Assembly: GCA_018266575.1 (NCBI GenBank)
Contig: JAFEAE010000023.1
Location: 709,840-773,839 of the forward strand
Source: Bacteroidota bacterium
Lineage (GTDB): Bacteria; Bacteroidota; Bacteroidia; Chitinophagales; Chitinophagaceae
Direction: 5' to 3'
DNA length: 64,000 nucleotides
A model generated the notes under the pieces. It was not told where the DNA came from, did not search any database, and saw only the letters and a program-made list of their open reading frames with translations. How positions within the stretch are numbered: the first letter of the stretch is position 1; each line of letters begins with the position of its first letter. Position numbers and translations under genes: made by a program. This document shows positions 26,109 to 36,042 of the stretch, piece after piece.

Positions 26109-27545
26109 TTAAAATTCCGCATTCTTTGGTGTACGTGGGAATGCAATCACATCGCGGATATTCGTCATGCCTGTTACAAATTGTACCATGCGTTCAAACC
26201 CAAGCCCAAAGCCTGCGTGAGGAACTGTTCCGAAACGGCGTGTATCGAGGTACCACCACATTTCTTCTATGGGAATATGCATTTCACGCATTCTTGATTC
26301 TAATTTTTCCAAACGCTCTTCCCTTTGCGAACCCCCAACAATTTCACCAATGCCTGGGGCAAGGATATCCATTGCCGCCACTGTTTTTCCGTCATCATTC
26401 TGGCGCATATAAAATGCTTTTATTTCTTTCGGATAGCCGGTAACGATAACGGGTTTTTTAAAATGTTTTTCTACCAGGAAACGTTCGTGTTCACTTTGCA
26501 GATCGATTCCCCATTTTACATCATACTGAAATTTTTTCTTTTTATAATGATTACTGTTCACTAAAATATCGATCGCTTCTGTGTATGTGATGCGTTCAAA
26601 ATTATTATTGATAACAAATTCTAATTTTTCTACCAATCCCATTTCACTCCGCTCTGTCTGTGGTTTTTGTTTTTCTTCATCTTCCATGCGTTGTGCTAAA
26701 AATTCCAGGTCTTCTTTGTTATTGTCCATCGCATACTTAATAATGTATTTGATGAATTCTTCAGCCAAGTTCATGTTATCTTCAATATCATAGAAAGCCA
26801 TTTCGGGTTCTATCATCCAGAATTCTGCAAGGTGCCTTGCCGTGTTTGAATTTTCTGCACGGAATGTCGGCCCGAAAGTATAAATCTCGCTAAGCGCTGT
26901 TGCCGCCAATTCTCCTTCGAGTTGCCCGCTCACTGTCAAGTTGGTAGCGCGGCCAAAAAAATCTTCTTTAAAATTTATGGAACCATCTTCGTTTCTTGGT
27001 GTGTTATCAAATGGCAGTGTGCTAACCTTGAACATTTCACCTGCACCTTCAGCATCAGATGCGGTAATGATCGGAGTATGTAAATAAAAGAATCCTTTTT
27101 CATTAAAAAATCTATGCACGGCAAATGCCAGTGAATGGCGTATACGGAACACAGCGCCAAATGTATTTGTGCGGAAACGCAAGTGAGCGATCTCACGTAA
27201 AAACTCAAGGCTGTGTTTTTTAGGTTGAAGCGGGAATTTTTCGGCATCGCTATCTCCCAAAATTTCTATTGATTTTGCTTTAACTTCAATTTTCTGTCCT
27301 TTACCTAACGATTCAACAACTTCACCGGTAACTTTTAACGAAGCGCTTGTAGTAATGCGTTTCAAAAAAGAATCGTCATACAAACCAAGCCCGACAACGA
27401 TCTGCACATTATTATTTGTAGAACCATCATTCAGCGCAATAAACTGGTTGTTGCGAAATGTGCGCACCCATCCCATAACAACTACTTCCTGGTTCCTGGC
27501 TTCCGAAGCAAGCAGGTCTTTAATCTTCACTCTTTTGTTGAACAT
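26109..27545 (-). CDS. asnS: Asparaginyl-tRNA synthetase
   Basis: Class II aminoacyl-tRNA synthetase that charges tRNA-Asn, 478 residues. The N-terminal OB fold (about 15-105) has VVVMGWVRTFRNNQFIALNDGS. The catalytic core shows motif 2 as TFRAENSNTARHLAEFWMIEPEMAF and motif 3 as AGFGLGFERMVQFVTGM, and the C-terminus IRDVIAFPRTPKNAEF is typical of AsnRS rather than AspRS. The insert LNFLAQRMEDEEKQKPQTERSE region is usual in Bacteroidota AsnRS. Single-gene unit divergent from rho. Confidence 0.97.
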   Translation of the reverse strand: MFNKRVKIKDLLASEARNQEVVVMGWVRTFRNNQFIALNDGSTNNNVQIVVGLGLYDDSFLKRITTSASLKVTGEVVESLGKGQKIEVKAKSIEILGDSDAEKFPLQPKKHSLEFLREIAHLRFRTNTFGAVFRIRHSLAFAVHRFFNEKGFFYLHTPIITASDAEGAGEMFKVSTLPFDNTPRNEDGSINFKEDFFGRATNLTVSGQLEGELAATALSEIYTFGPTFRAENSNTARHLAEFWMIEPEMAFYDIEDNMNLAEEFIKYIIKYAMDNNKEDLEFLAQRMEDEEKQKPQTERSEMGLVEKLEFVINNNFERITYTEAIDILVNSNHYKKKKFQYDVKWGIDLQSEHERFLVEKHFKKPVIVTGYPKEIKAFYMRQNDDGKTVAAMDILAPGIGEIVGGSQREERLEKLESRMREMHIPIEEMWWYLDTRRFGTVPHAGFGLGFERMVQFVTGMTNIRDVIAFPRTPKNAEF

Positions 27546-27568
27546 ATCAGAAAAATTTAAAAGTGGCG

Positions 27569-27576
27569 CAAAGATA
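27569..27576 (-). promoter_or_regulatory. Candidate -7 box TATCTTTG for asnS
   Basis: Minus-strand TATCTTTG fits TAnnTTTG and lies 24 bases before the asnS start. A convincing -33 element was not seen. Confidence 0.45.
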
Positions 27577-27671
27577 ATTACGATTTTAGTGCATTGATTG
27601 CGAATGGGCTATTTTACTGTGTTTAGCAGTGATATTTTCTGATAATTTTTTTTGTTAACAACAAACTTTTT

Positions 27672-27702
27672 TTTGCTTTTCTGCGTTTTTATATTATTAT
27701 TG
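27672..27702 (+). promoter_or_regulatory. Candidate promoter for rho, with long leader
   Basis: TTTG (27672-27675), a 19-base spacer and TATTATTG (27695-27702, one mismatch to TAnnTTTG) form a promoter-like pair. It predicts a transcript leader of about 140 bases before the rho ATG. The asnS-rho gap (27546-27852) holds no other gene. Confidence 0.5.
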
Positions 27703-27852
27703 CAATGGAATTGAACTGATTAGCCATATCCTAAGTTTCTCACAACTCATCAGTTTTAACGCATTTCTGTTCATCATATTCAAAAATTCATTTCAAATAT
27801 TTTACTAAAGCAGTCCAGCTGTTTCAATGGTTTTTAACTCTCAAGATTTATT

Positions 27853-29487
27853 ATGTACGATATCCTCCAATTGAACGACATGCTCGTTCCCGAACTGCTT
27901 GATATAGCAGAACAATTAAAAATTCCAGGTTCTAAAAAACTCGACAAACAAGAACTTGTATATAAAATTCTCGACAGGCAAGCCGTTGCTGCGAGTGAAA
28001 CAAAAAACAATAACGCTGCAGGCGAAGACAAACCCAAGCGTAAACGTATTATCAAAACTGCAACTGCAAATTCAAACGAAGAAGCAATTGTGGAAAGCGA
28101 TGAAAGCAAACCTGCAAAACCAGAGCCTAAAAAAGAATTAAGGCGAAAAGAAGAAAAGCCACTTCTGAAAAAGCCCAGGAAAAAAGAAGAAGAAATTATT
28201 GATATTCCTGCAGAGGAGAATCCAGCAGTTGATAATGAGCTTGCAAGCGACGAAGAAGTTTCTGAGATGTTACATGAAGACGCAGAAGCGGCGCCGGAAG
28301 TAAACCGGAGCAGTGAACATCATGCAAATAAAAATTTTACTCAGCGCCGCAGCGATGCTTTCAATATCGAATTTGATGGTATCATCCAGGCAGAAGGCGT
28401 TTTGGAAATGATGCCTGATGGCTATGGTTTCCTCCGCAGCAGCGATTACAATTATCTTTCTTCTCCTGATGATATTTACGTTTCACCATCACAGATAAAA
28501 TTATTCGGATTAAAAACGGGCGACACTGTTCAAGGCTCTGTTCGCCCTCCGAAAGAAGGCGAAAAATATTTTGCTTTGCTGAAAGTGGAGACGATCAATA
28601 GTAAAGGCCCTGAAGAAGTACGCGACAGGGTCCCGTTTGATTACCTGACACCGTTGTTTCCTTTTGAGAAATTAAACTTATTTACAGCTCCGTCAGATTA
28701 TTCAACAAGAATAATGGACTTATTTACTCCGATAGGTAAAGGGCAACGCGGATTGATCGTGGCCCAGCCAAAAACGGGAAAGACGATGTTGCTGAAAGCA
28801 GTTGCCAATGCAATTGCAGCGAACCATCCAGAATGTTATTTAATGATCGTACTGGTTGATGAGCGCCCTGAAGAAGTTACCGATATGGAACGCAGTGTAA
28901 AAGCCGAAGTAATTGCTTCTACATTTGATGAACCTGCAGAAAAACACGTGAAAGTTTCGACTATTGCCTTGCAAAAAGCAAAACGGTTGGTTGAATGTGG
29001 CCACGATGTTGTGATATTGCTCGATTCTATCACACGTCTCGCTCGTGCACATAATACAGTTGCCCCTGCTTCCGGGAAAGTATTATCCGGTGGTGTGGAA
29101 GCAAATGCTATGCAAAAACCAAAACAGTTTTTTGGCGCTGCCCGTAAAATTGAAAACGGTGGATCATTGACAATTCTTGCAACAGCACTTATTGATACCG
29201 GAAGTAAAATGGATGAAGTTATTTTTGAGGAATTCAAAGGAACGGGTAATATGGAGCTTCAGCTTGACAGGAGATTATCCAACAGGCGCATTTTCCCTGC
29301 TATTGATTTGGTTGCTTCTTCAACACGCCGCGATGACCTTTTGCTGGAAAGAGATGTTTTGCAACGCATGAACCTTCTTCGTGTATACCTGAATGATATG
29401 AACACAGAAGAAGCAATGAACGAGTTGCTGAAACGCATGCGCGGAACAAAAAGCAATGAAGAATTCTTAGCAAGCATGAACGGATAA
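27853..29487 (+). CDS. rho: Transcription termination factor Rho
   Basis: Hexameric RNA-dependent ATPase that ends transcription, 544 residues, longer than the 419 of E. coli. Residues 1-45 are the Rho_N helical domain (MYDILQLNDMLVPELLDIAEQL). Residues 46-175 are a low-complexity insert rich in Lys, Glu, Ala and Pro. The RNA-binding cold-shock-like domain follows with GVLEMMPDGYGFLRSSDYNY and DDIYVSPSQIKLFGL. The ATPase has Walker A in VAQPKTGKTMLL near residue 305, VDERPEEVTDMER, DSITRLARAHN and the Arg finger region FKGTGNMELQLDRRL. A promoter lies about 150 bases upstream. Highly secure. Confidence 0.97.
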   Translation: MYDILQLNDMLVPELLDIAEQLKIPGSKKLDKQELVYKILDRQAVAASETKNNNAAGEDKPKRKRIIKTATANSNEEAIVESDESKPAKPEPKKELRRKEEKPLLKKPRKKEEEIIDIPAEENPAVDNELASDEEVSEMLHEDAEAAPEVNRSSEHHANKNFTQRRSDAFNIEFDGIIQAEGVLEMMPDGYGFLRSSDYNYLSSPDDIYVSPSQIKLFGLKTGDTVQGSVRPPKEGEKYFALLKVETINSKGPEEVRDRVPFDYLTPLFPFEKLNLFTAPSDYSTRIMDLFTPIGKGQRGLIVAQPKTGKTMLLKAVANAIAANHPECYLMIVLVDERPEEVTDMERSVKAEVIASTFDEPAEKHVKVSTIALQKAKRLVECGHDVVILLDSITRLARAHNTVAPASGKVLSGGVEANAMQKPKQFFGAARKIENGGSLTILATALIDTGSKMDEVIFEEFKGTGNMELQLDRRLSNRRIFPAIDLVASSTRRDDLLLERDVLQRMNLLRVYLNDMNTEEAMNELLKRMRGTKSNEEFLASMNG

Positions 29488-29501
29488 CGGTAACGTATAT
29501 C

Positions 29502-29732
29502 CTAAATCAGCGCATCAATTTTTTCAGCTAATTTTTTGTCTTTATCTGTCACGATATCCCCCGCACTGTGGGTAGATAACCATATTTCCACGCGGTTATA
29601 TACGTTTGTCCATAGCGGATGGTGGTCCATTTTTTCCGCTTCAATGGCAACACGTGTCATAAAGGCAAAAGCTTCAGAAAAATTTTTGAACTCAAATTTT
29701 TTATAAAGGGAATTATTTTCTTCTTTCCACAT
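29502..29732 (-). CDS. Pterin-4a-carbinolamine dehydratase family protein
   Basis: Small protein of 76 residues of the PCD/DCoH family, which dehydrates 4a-hydroxytetrahydrobiopterin during recycling of the pterin cofactor of aromatic amino acid hydroxylases. The core KMDHHPLWTNVYNRVEIWLSTHSAGDIV carries the catalytic His pair and Trp. The ATG at 29732 gives the usual start MWKEENNSLYKKFEF; the frame opens earlier at a TTG (29768). No aromatic hydroxylase is in the window. It is on the same strand as, and 41 bases after, the IPExxxVDY gene and converges with rho. Confidence 0.9.
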   Translation of the reverse strand: MWKEENNSLYKKFEFKNFSEAFAFMTRVAIEAEKMDHHPLWTNVYNRVEIWLSTHSAGDIVTDKDKKLAEKIDALI

Positions 29733-29772
29733 AAAAAATGATTTATAATGAGTTAAACCAGCCCTCAATTTT

Positions 29773-30207
29773 TTAAAAAATAAGATGCCCTTTGTTTTTT
29801 ATTTTTTCATTTGTTAGCTCGGTTACAAGCTGCACGGCATTTATATTTTTAACGGAACCGATCAGGTCGTGCAGCATATCATTATCCACGGCATCACCTT
29901 TCAGCAACCATAAAAAATCCAGGTGCTTGAATTCAGGTAAAAGATATTCTCCATCAAACTGGTTATTATACAGATAATGTACCAATGAACTGTTGGGCTC
30001 AGGATATTCATACACGCCAAAAAAATATTTCCGCTGTTTTTTGCTGAGCTGGATTTCAATTTCGTTGTTAATCCGAAAATCAAAACGCAAAAAATTATTC
30101 AGCTGCCAGCAAAACTGGTAATCTTTTACAGGAGCAACAATGCCAAGCAATCTTGTTTCTTCGAAAAAATCGCTGGCGAGTTCGTCAAGGTCGAGTTTTA
30201 ATTTCAT
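29773..30207 (-). CDS. IPExxxVDY family protein
   Basis: Protein of 144 residues of the Bacteroidota-specific IPExxxVDY family, named for a motif that here reads LPEFKHLDF near residue 100. It starts MKLKLDLDELASDFFEETRLLGI and has QFCWQLNNFLRFDFRINNEIEIQL, both typical. No biochemical function is known to me; there is no signal peptide or membrane helix. The gene sits between an M28 peptidase and a pterin dehydratase on the same strand, with gaps of about 40-50 bases. Confidence 0.85.
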   Translation of the reverse strand: MKLKLDLDELASDFFEETRLLGIVAPVKDYQFCWQLNNFLRFDFRINNEIEIQLSKKQRKYFFGVYEYPEPNSSLVHYLYNNQFDGEYLLPEFKHLDFLWLLKGDAVDNDMLHDLIGSVKNINAVQLVTELTNEKIKNKGHLIF

Positions 30208-30258
30208 GGAAAAGCAATAATCAGGATTATTGAATTCTTTTAGTGGAAAGTTAAACTA

Positions 30259-31911
30259 TTAAAATTGAACAGCAGCTTCGGAAACATCATTCCCTCTTTT
30301 GTATTTTACTTTTGTATTATCGCCTTTCTTGAATTTCGATAGGGCCTGCATATAGTTTTCGAGAGATGAAACAGGATAATCTCCTAACTGAACAATTACA
30401 TCCCCGGTTTTCAATCCTGCTTTTTGCGCAGGCCTTCCGTCACTCACACCATCTACCCGGACGCCGCTACCGCTGAATGTGTAATCCGGCATAATTCCTA
30501 ATGTAACACTGAAGCGGGTTGAAGAAGCGGTTTGTGTTTCCCTTGTTTTAGCGAAAGCTAATTTTCCTTTGTCGTTTAATTCGTCAATAAGGGTGAATAT
30601 ATATTTTATAACATACAGCTCGCCTGTATAATTGATCTTATTATAATCATCGGTAGGTTTATGATAATCGCTGTGGATACCGGTAAAGAAAAATAAAACA
30701 GGAATATCTTTCCTGTAAAAGGAGGTGTGGTCGCTTGGACCTGTTCCGCTCGAATCGAATTTTATCGTAAAATATTTTTTTTCATTTGTGGTTTGAAATA
30801 TTGTTGACCATGATGGAGAAGTTCCATATCCACCGACAGTCAGCACATGTGTACTATCATTCAACCTTCCCACCATGTCCATGTTGATCATATAATTTAC
30901 TTTGCCAAGATCAATTGTTGGATGCTCAACAAAATATTTCGAACCAAATAATCCCAACTCTTCGCCGGAAAAAGCAATGAATAAATAATTATTGTTTTTA
31001 AACTTCGATTGTTTCAACAGTTTTGCGATCTCCATTAATGCAGCAGTTCCACTGGCATTATCATCCGCTCCATTGAAGATCATTTTTTCCGGTCCGCGGT
31101 ATAAACCGTTTCCATCTTCTCCATACCCAAGATGATCATAATGCGCTCCAATTACAATACAATTTGCAGCGCCATTATCAATATACCCGATAACGTTATT
31201 TGCGGTCCTCTTTTTATCGGTAATATCCACATTGATTTTTACTTCCAGCGACGCTGATTCATCTTTCAGATATTTTTTTCGTGCTTCTTTTGTTACATAT
31301 AAAACAGGAACAGTTGCTGTTTCGGATTTATCTTTTGCATTGAAAGAAATATTATCATCCAGTTTTGAGGTGTTATAGAATATAACCGCAGTTGCACCTT
31401 TCAAAACACAATCTTTTACACGTTCATGCATTGAATTATCCAAATCGAAATGTGGATTATTCTGATTGGTATCTAACATTTCTTTCAGGTCGATGAACCA
31501 GGGAACACCACTTTCCTGCAAAGCCATTGCCGGCGAGCCTTCCACATTTTTTATAGCACTGAATGCAAGTGGAAAATATTCTTTATCTGATTTCAGTTCA
31601 ACATTGTTTATGGAGAAGTGAGTAGCAGATGTGATTTGCTTTCCATCATCTATTACAAATGGTTGAAACCAACTGTTTTGTCCACGTGGCTGCAAACCTG
31701 CTTTCTGAAATTCAACACTTATATAATCGCCTGCTAATTTTTCACCGGCAGTTCCTGCTCTTCTTCCTTCTAATTTATCATCTGCCAGAAAACGGATATG
31801 TGTTTCTAAATTGATAAGAATGACCTTGTCGGCTTTTTTTAATTTTTGCGCAATAGCAAATTGAAAAAATGCAGGAAGAACAAAAAGAGCAAGCGAAATT
31901 TTTCGGAACAT
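30259..31911 (-). CDS. Exported M28 zinc aminopeptidase with PDZ domain
   Basis: Secreted metallopeptidase of 550 residues. A signal peptide ends at about residue 21 (QFAIAQ). A PA-like insert precedes the M28 core. The two-zinc site is complete: His in IGAHYDHLGYG near 257, bridging Asp in GADDNASGTAALMEIA near 283, the catalytic Glu pair in FSGEELGLFGS near 314, Asp in NMDMVGRL near 342 and His in GIHSDYHKPTDD near 417. Residues about 460-545 are a PDZ domain (GIMPDYTFSGSGVRVDGV, PAQKAGLKTGDVIVQLGD) that may bind C-termini or regulate access. It probably digests peptides in the periplasm. A strong promoter lies directly upstream. Confidence 0.94.
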   Translation of the reverse strand: MFRKISLALFVLPAFFQFAIAQKLKKADKVILINLETHIRFLADDKLEGRRAGTAGEKLAGDYISVEFQKAGLQPRGQNSWFQPFVIDDGKQITSATHFSINNVELKSDKEYFPLAFSAIKNVEGSPAMALQESGVPWFIDLKEMLDTNQNNPHFDLDNSMHERVKDCVLKGATAVIFYNTSKLDDNISFNAKDKSETATVPVLYVTKEARKKYLKDESASLEVKINVDITDKKRTANNVIGYIDNGAANCIVIGAHYDHLGYGEDGNGLYRGPEKMIFNGADDNASGTAALMEIAKLLKQSKFKNNNYLFIAFSGEELGLFGSKYFVEHPTIDLGKVNYMINMDMVGRLNDSTHVLTVGGYGTSPSWSTIFQTTNEKKYFTIKFDSSGTGPSDHTSFYRKDIPVLFFFTGIHSDYHKPTDDYNKINYTGELYVIKYIFTLIDELNDKGKLAFAKTRETQTASSTRFSVTLGIMPDYTFSGSGVRVDGVSDGRPAQKAGLKTGDVIVQLGDYPVSSLENYMQALSKFKKGDNTKVKYKRGNDVSEAAVQF

Positions 31912-31943
31912 AGATAATGGTTTGAACAGGGTAAAATGCGCAA

Positions 31944-31974
31944 CAAAGGTATACCCGGCAAACGCTATTCCAAA
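31944..31974 (-). promoter_or_regulatory. Promoter for the M28 peptidase gene
   Basis: Minus-strand TTTG (31971-31974, within a run TTTTTTG), a 19-base spacer and TACCTTTG (31944-31951) match the Bacteroidota consensus TTTG-N19-TAnnTTTG exactly. It lies 33 bases upstream of the ATG. Confidence 0.75.
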
Positions 31975-32073
31975 AAACTGTAAAACAATTTATTTTGATA
32001 TGTTTTTCTTAAACGCATGTTATCCCGCAATTAATAGTTGCTGAAAACTTTTCTACACTCATTTTTTTTCCTT

Positions 32074-32081
32074 TACTTTTG
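32074..32081 (+). promoter_or_regulatory. Candidate -7 box TACTTTTG for the SNF2 gene
   Basis: TACTTTTG fits TAnnTTTG and lies about 100 bases before the ATG at 32180. The leader between contains short repeats of ACTGTAAACT and ACTGAAAACTGAAGACTG (32110-32171), related in style to the other intergenic palindromes. Confidence 0.45.
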
Positions 32082-32179
32082 CAGATTGACCATTTTTAAA
32101 TCAGTAAGCAAGGGCAGTTCACAGTTGGCAGCATCGATACAACTGAAAACTGAAGACTGTAAACTGTAAACTTTCATGC

Positions 32180-35100
32180 ATGGCGCTACCGCACCTTATC
32201 AAGTATGTTTACACCAATGGAAGTGATGAAGTGATCCGGCGAGGGAAAAAAATCCACGCTATCGGTTATGTGGAACTGATAGAGTATGATGAATTATTTG
32301 CTTCAGTTACTTTTCGTGTTAAAGACGATAGTTATTCTACTTATTATAAAGTTTACATTCAAAAATTCAAAGATCCCAAAACACTTTCCATTCGTTGCAG
32401 TTGCCCGTATAACCTTGGAGATATCTGCAGGCATGAAGCCGGTGCATTGATACAATTACAGGAACTGCTCGACCGCAATATGCTAAAAGCTGATGAAGTA
32501 CATTACGATCAGCAGCACACGGTTGTTAAAATGAAGTTTATTGACCTTAAAAGTATACGGGTGCTTTGTTCTCCACAAACATTAGCTGATGCTGAAAAAT
32601 ATTTGCGTACACAAAAAGCAAATATTGAATTAGCAAGAGATGAAATGGTAAAAGCAACAGTGAACCTTGATGACAAAGATTATAAAGTGATCATCCGGAA
32701 AAATGAAGAACGGAATTTTGATACGAGTTGCGATTATGAAGATACCGATCACCCGTTGTGCCTGCCAAAAGTGATTGTGTTTTTGCAATTGCTGAATACA
32801 CAAGGCGCATACTATTTCGATTCCATCCGTAATTGGGATAAAGAAAAAAATAAATTGCTTGAAGCTTACGGCTATTCCTTGGATGATGACCTGAAAGGGA
32901 AATTCGAATTCACCTATAAAGACGGGAAACCTTTTTTGCGTGTACTTGATACGTCTATCAAACGTATTGCGCCGGTGATGCAAAATAAACTGAAACCGGT
33001 TGATGTAGAAGCAACCCCGGTTGTAGATGTGGAAGAAGAAAAAACATCCGGGTCATCACTTCGGTTAGGCATTGTGTTTAATTTCAATCACGATTCATAT
33101 CCCGGTTTTCAACTTGATGTCGTTTCCGGGGAAAGTAATGAAGAGCAGACCTCATATACAGGTAAAGTAGAAAAGATCGATCTCTCAAAATTTGTAAATA
33201 CGGATCCGTTTTCTGAACCGGATAAACAATTGTTTCCTTCAATCCGGAAGATGCAACCTGCAGAGATCACAAAATACCTGAACCGGAATTCACCATTCAG
33301 TGGTATTTGGGAGAATATTGTTCATCATGAAGAAGATGATCTTCCGGAAGAAACAAAAAGTCTGATCGCTGAATATGTTCAGCCCAAACTGAAAAAATTA
33401 TTTTCAGAAATTTCAACAAATCCTTTTCTGTTTTTTATTAATGGAAGAAAACCATTTAAAACAGAAAACCTTCGCCCGATCGGAATTCATGTTGACCCGA
33501 TAATTCCATTCTTTAAAGTCACAACGCAAAAAAATAATTTTGAAATAACCTGTTATGTAAAGATCAACGGGCAAACTGTACCATTGGCCAATAACCAATG
33601 CGAGAGCAATGTTGTTTTCTTTTATAATGATAACCTTTATCTGTGGAATAAGCCGGAAGACGTGATGCTGATAGAAAAATTTTCTGCGAAAGGAAAAATG
33701 GTAATTGATAAAACAGACTGGCAGGTGCAGATGAAGCAATTTGTACTTCCGCTTACAAAAGAATACCATGTGGAATTTGAAGGGGAATTAGTGAAAGAAG
33801 TTAAAGACGGTGTTCCTGAAAAAAGATTGATGTTGCAGGAAAAAGGCGATTACCTTGTTTTTCAGCCATTGTTTTCTTACAAAGGGTTTGAAACAAAACC
33901 AGGAGGTAAAGACGAGATCATTGTGCCGGATGGAGAAAAAGTGTTGATCGTTCGCAGAGACAGGGAATCTGAATTACAGTTCATCAAAAAATTAGAATCC
34001 CTTCACTCGCAGTTTGTTTATCCTGAGGGTTCGCACAGCCTTGCATTGAAAGGAAGCGATGTGTTGAAGAACAACTGGTTCTTTTTATTTGTTGACGCTA
34101 TGCAGGAAATGAAAATCCCTGTTTATGGATATGATGCGTTGAAAAACTTCCGTTTCAACACAGCAAGGCCGCAAACTAAAATCCATATCAGCAGCAATAC
34201 CGATTGGTTTGATGCACGAGTGGATATTTTATTTGGCGACCAGAAGATAACGGTTGCCGATGTAAAAAAAGCATTGGCAAACCGCCAGCAATTTGTACCG
34301 CTGAACGATGGTACGCTCGGTGTGTTGCCGGAAGAATGGATAAAAAAATATTCGTTGCTGTTCCGTGTAGGTGAAGGGAAAAGCAACGAATTGCGTTTGT
34401 CGAAATATCACATGAGTGTGATCGATGAATTGTATAGTAACCGTAATGAAGAAGAGCTCATCATCCGCCTCGAAGAAAAATACGAACAACTAAAAGAGTT
34501 CAATCATATTCGTGAGATTGATGCACCCCAACATCTCGAACATATTCTTCGTCCTTACCAGGTTCATGGGTTTCACTGGTTAAATTATTTGCATGAAGTG
34601 AACTGGGGCGGAATCCTTGCAGATGATATGGGTTTGGGAAAAACAGTACAGGCACTTTCTTTTTTACAACATTATAAAGATCATCATGGCAAATTAACCG
34701 CACTGGTAGTTTGTCCAACAACGTTAATGTTCAACTGGGAAAATGAAATAAAAAAATTCACACCCAATCTTACTTATCATATTCATCATGGTGGTGAGCG
34801 GGCACGCAATAAGCAATTACTTGATGATAAAAATATCATCATTACTACCTACGGAACATTGCGCAGTGATATAAAATTATTGATGGAAATTCCGTTGGAC
34901 TATGTGGTGCTTGACGAGTCTCAGGCAATAAAAAACCCTGCCAGCAAAGTAACAAAAGCAGCATGCCTGCTTCGAGCAAAACATCGGTTATGCATGAGCG
35001 GTACACCGCTTCAGAATAATACGTTTGATATTTTTGCGCAGATGAATTTCCTTAATCCCGGAATGCTCGGAAGCCTCGAATTCTTCCGGCAGGAATTTGC

Positions 35101-35935
35101 AATCCCTATTGATAAGTTCGGAGAACAAGACCGTAAAGAACATCTTCGCAAATTGTTATTTCCATTCATTCTCCGCAGAACAAAAGAACAGGTTGCGAAA
35201 GACCTTCCGGAAAAAACGGAAACGATTTTGTTCTGTGAAATGGAAGATGAACAACGGAAAATTTATGACGCCTACCGAAATGATTACCGCGATAAAATTC
35301 TGGGAACTATCGATACACAGGGAATTCAGAAATCGCAGCTTACCATTTTACAGGGCCTAATGAAACTCCGCCAGATCTGCGATTCTCCTGCGATCCTGAA
35401 TGAAACTGAAAAATACCCGAACCATTCTATCAAGTTAGATGAGTTGGCAAGAGAGATCACTGAAAATATCGGCGATCACAAAGCGCTTGTATTCTCGCAA
35501 TTTTTAGGAATGCTTGCTTTGGTAAAAGCGAAACTGAAAGAACTTGATGTGAAGTTTGAATATTTTGACGGAAGTACATCTGCTATTGAAAGGGAAAGGG
35601 CTATTCAGAGTTTCCAGAATGATGAAAGCTGCAGGGTATTTTTGATTTCGTTGAAAGCCGGTGGTGTCGGTCTTAACCTTACGGCAGCCGATTATGTTTA
35701 TATTGTCGACCCTTGGTGGAACCCGGCAGTAGAACAACAAGCTATCGATCGCACACACCGTATCGGGCAAACAAAAAATATTTTTGCATACCGCATGATC
35801 TGTAAGGATACGATTGAAGATAAGATCCTTCAACTCCAGGAACGTAAAAGGGTTCTCGCCAAAGACCTCATTGCCGATGATGATGGTTTTGTTAAGAGCC
35901 TGTCAAAAGAAGATGTAGAATACCTCTTCAGCTAA
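32180..35935 (+). CDS. SNF2-family helicase with SWIM zinc finger
   Basis: Large DNA translocase of 1251 residues. A SWIM-type zinc finger near residues 68-90 (LSIRCSCPYNLGDICRHEAG, ligands CxC and CxH) suggests nucleic-acid or protein binding. A long central region without recognised motifs follows. The SNF2 ATPase occupies about 790-1250: Q/I region ILRPYQVHGFHWLNYL, Walker A ILADDMGLGKT near 815, motif II VVLDESQAIKNP (DESQ in place of DEAH) near 911, MSGTPLQNN, and motif VI QQAIDRTHRIGQ near 1187. Bacterial relatives resemble RapA but their roles are largely unstudied. It is preceded by an unusual AACTGTAAACT-rich leader. Confidence 0.95.
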   Translation: MALPHLIKYVYTNGSDEVIRRGKKIHAIGYVELIEYDELFASVTFRVKDDSYSTYYKVYIQKFKDPKTLSIRCSCPYNLGDICRHEAGALIQLQELLDRNMLKADEVHYDQQHTVVKMKFIDLKSIRVLCSPQTLADAEKYLRTQKANIELARDEMVKATVNLDDKDYKVIIRKNEERNFDTSCDYEDTDHPLCLPKVIVFLQLLNTQGAYYFDSIRNWDKEKNKLLEAYGYSLDDDLKGKFEFTYKDGKPFLRVLDTSIKRIAPVMQNKLKPVDVEATPVVDVEEEKTSGSSLRLGIVFNFNHDSYPGFQLDVVSGESNEEQTSYTGKVEKIDLSKFVNTDPFSEPDKQLFPSIRKMQPAEITKYLNRNSPFSGIWENIVHHEEDDLPEETKSLIAEYVQPKLKKLFSEISTNPFLFFINGRKPFKTENLRPIGIHVDPIIPFFKVTTQKNNFEITCYVKINGQTVPLANNQCESNVVFFYNDNLYLWNKPEDVMLIEKFSAKGKMVIDKTDWQVQMKQFVLPLTKEYHVEFEGELVKEVKDGVPEKRLMLQEKGDYLVFQPLFSYKGFETKPGGKDEIIVPDGEKVLIVRRDRESELQFIKKLESLHSQFVYPEGSHSLALKGSDVLKNNWFFLFVDAMQEMKIPVYGYDALKNFRFNTARPQTKIHISSNTDWFDARVDILFGDQKITVADVKKALANRQQFVPLNDGTLGVLPEEWIKKYSLLFRVGEGKSNELRLSKYHMSVIDELYSNRNEEELIIRLEEKYEQLKEFNHIREIDAPQHLEHILRPYQVHGFHWLNYLHEVNWGGILADDMGLGKTVQALSFLQHYKDHHGKLTALVVCPTTLMFNWENEIKKFTPNLTYHIHHGGERARNKQLLDDKNIIITTYGTLRSDIKLLMEIPLDYVVLDESQAIKNPASKVTKAACLLRAKHRLCMSGTPLQNNTFDIFAQMNFLNPGMLGSLEFFRQEFAIPIDKFGEQDRKEHLRKLLFPFILRRTKEQVAKDLPEKTETILFCEMEDEQRKIYDAYRNDYRDKILGTIDTQGIQKSQLTILQGLMKLRQICDSPAILNETEKYPNHSIKLDELAREITENIGDHKALVFSQFLGMLALVKAKLKELDVKFEYFDGSTSAIERERAIQSFQNDESCRVFLISLKAGGVGLNLTAADYVYIVDPWWNPAVEQQAIDRTHRIGQTKNIFAYRMICKDTIEDKILQLQERKRVLAKDLIADDDGFVKSLSKEDVEYLFS

Positions 35936-36042
35936 TTTGTTTTTAAATTCACCCTCTCGCAACTATGTTACACCACTGGTAGAAGCTGCCACCAGGTTTT
36001 CATCCTTTATTTCTATTTTAGTCATCAAGTGAACCAAACCGC

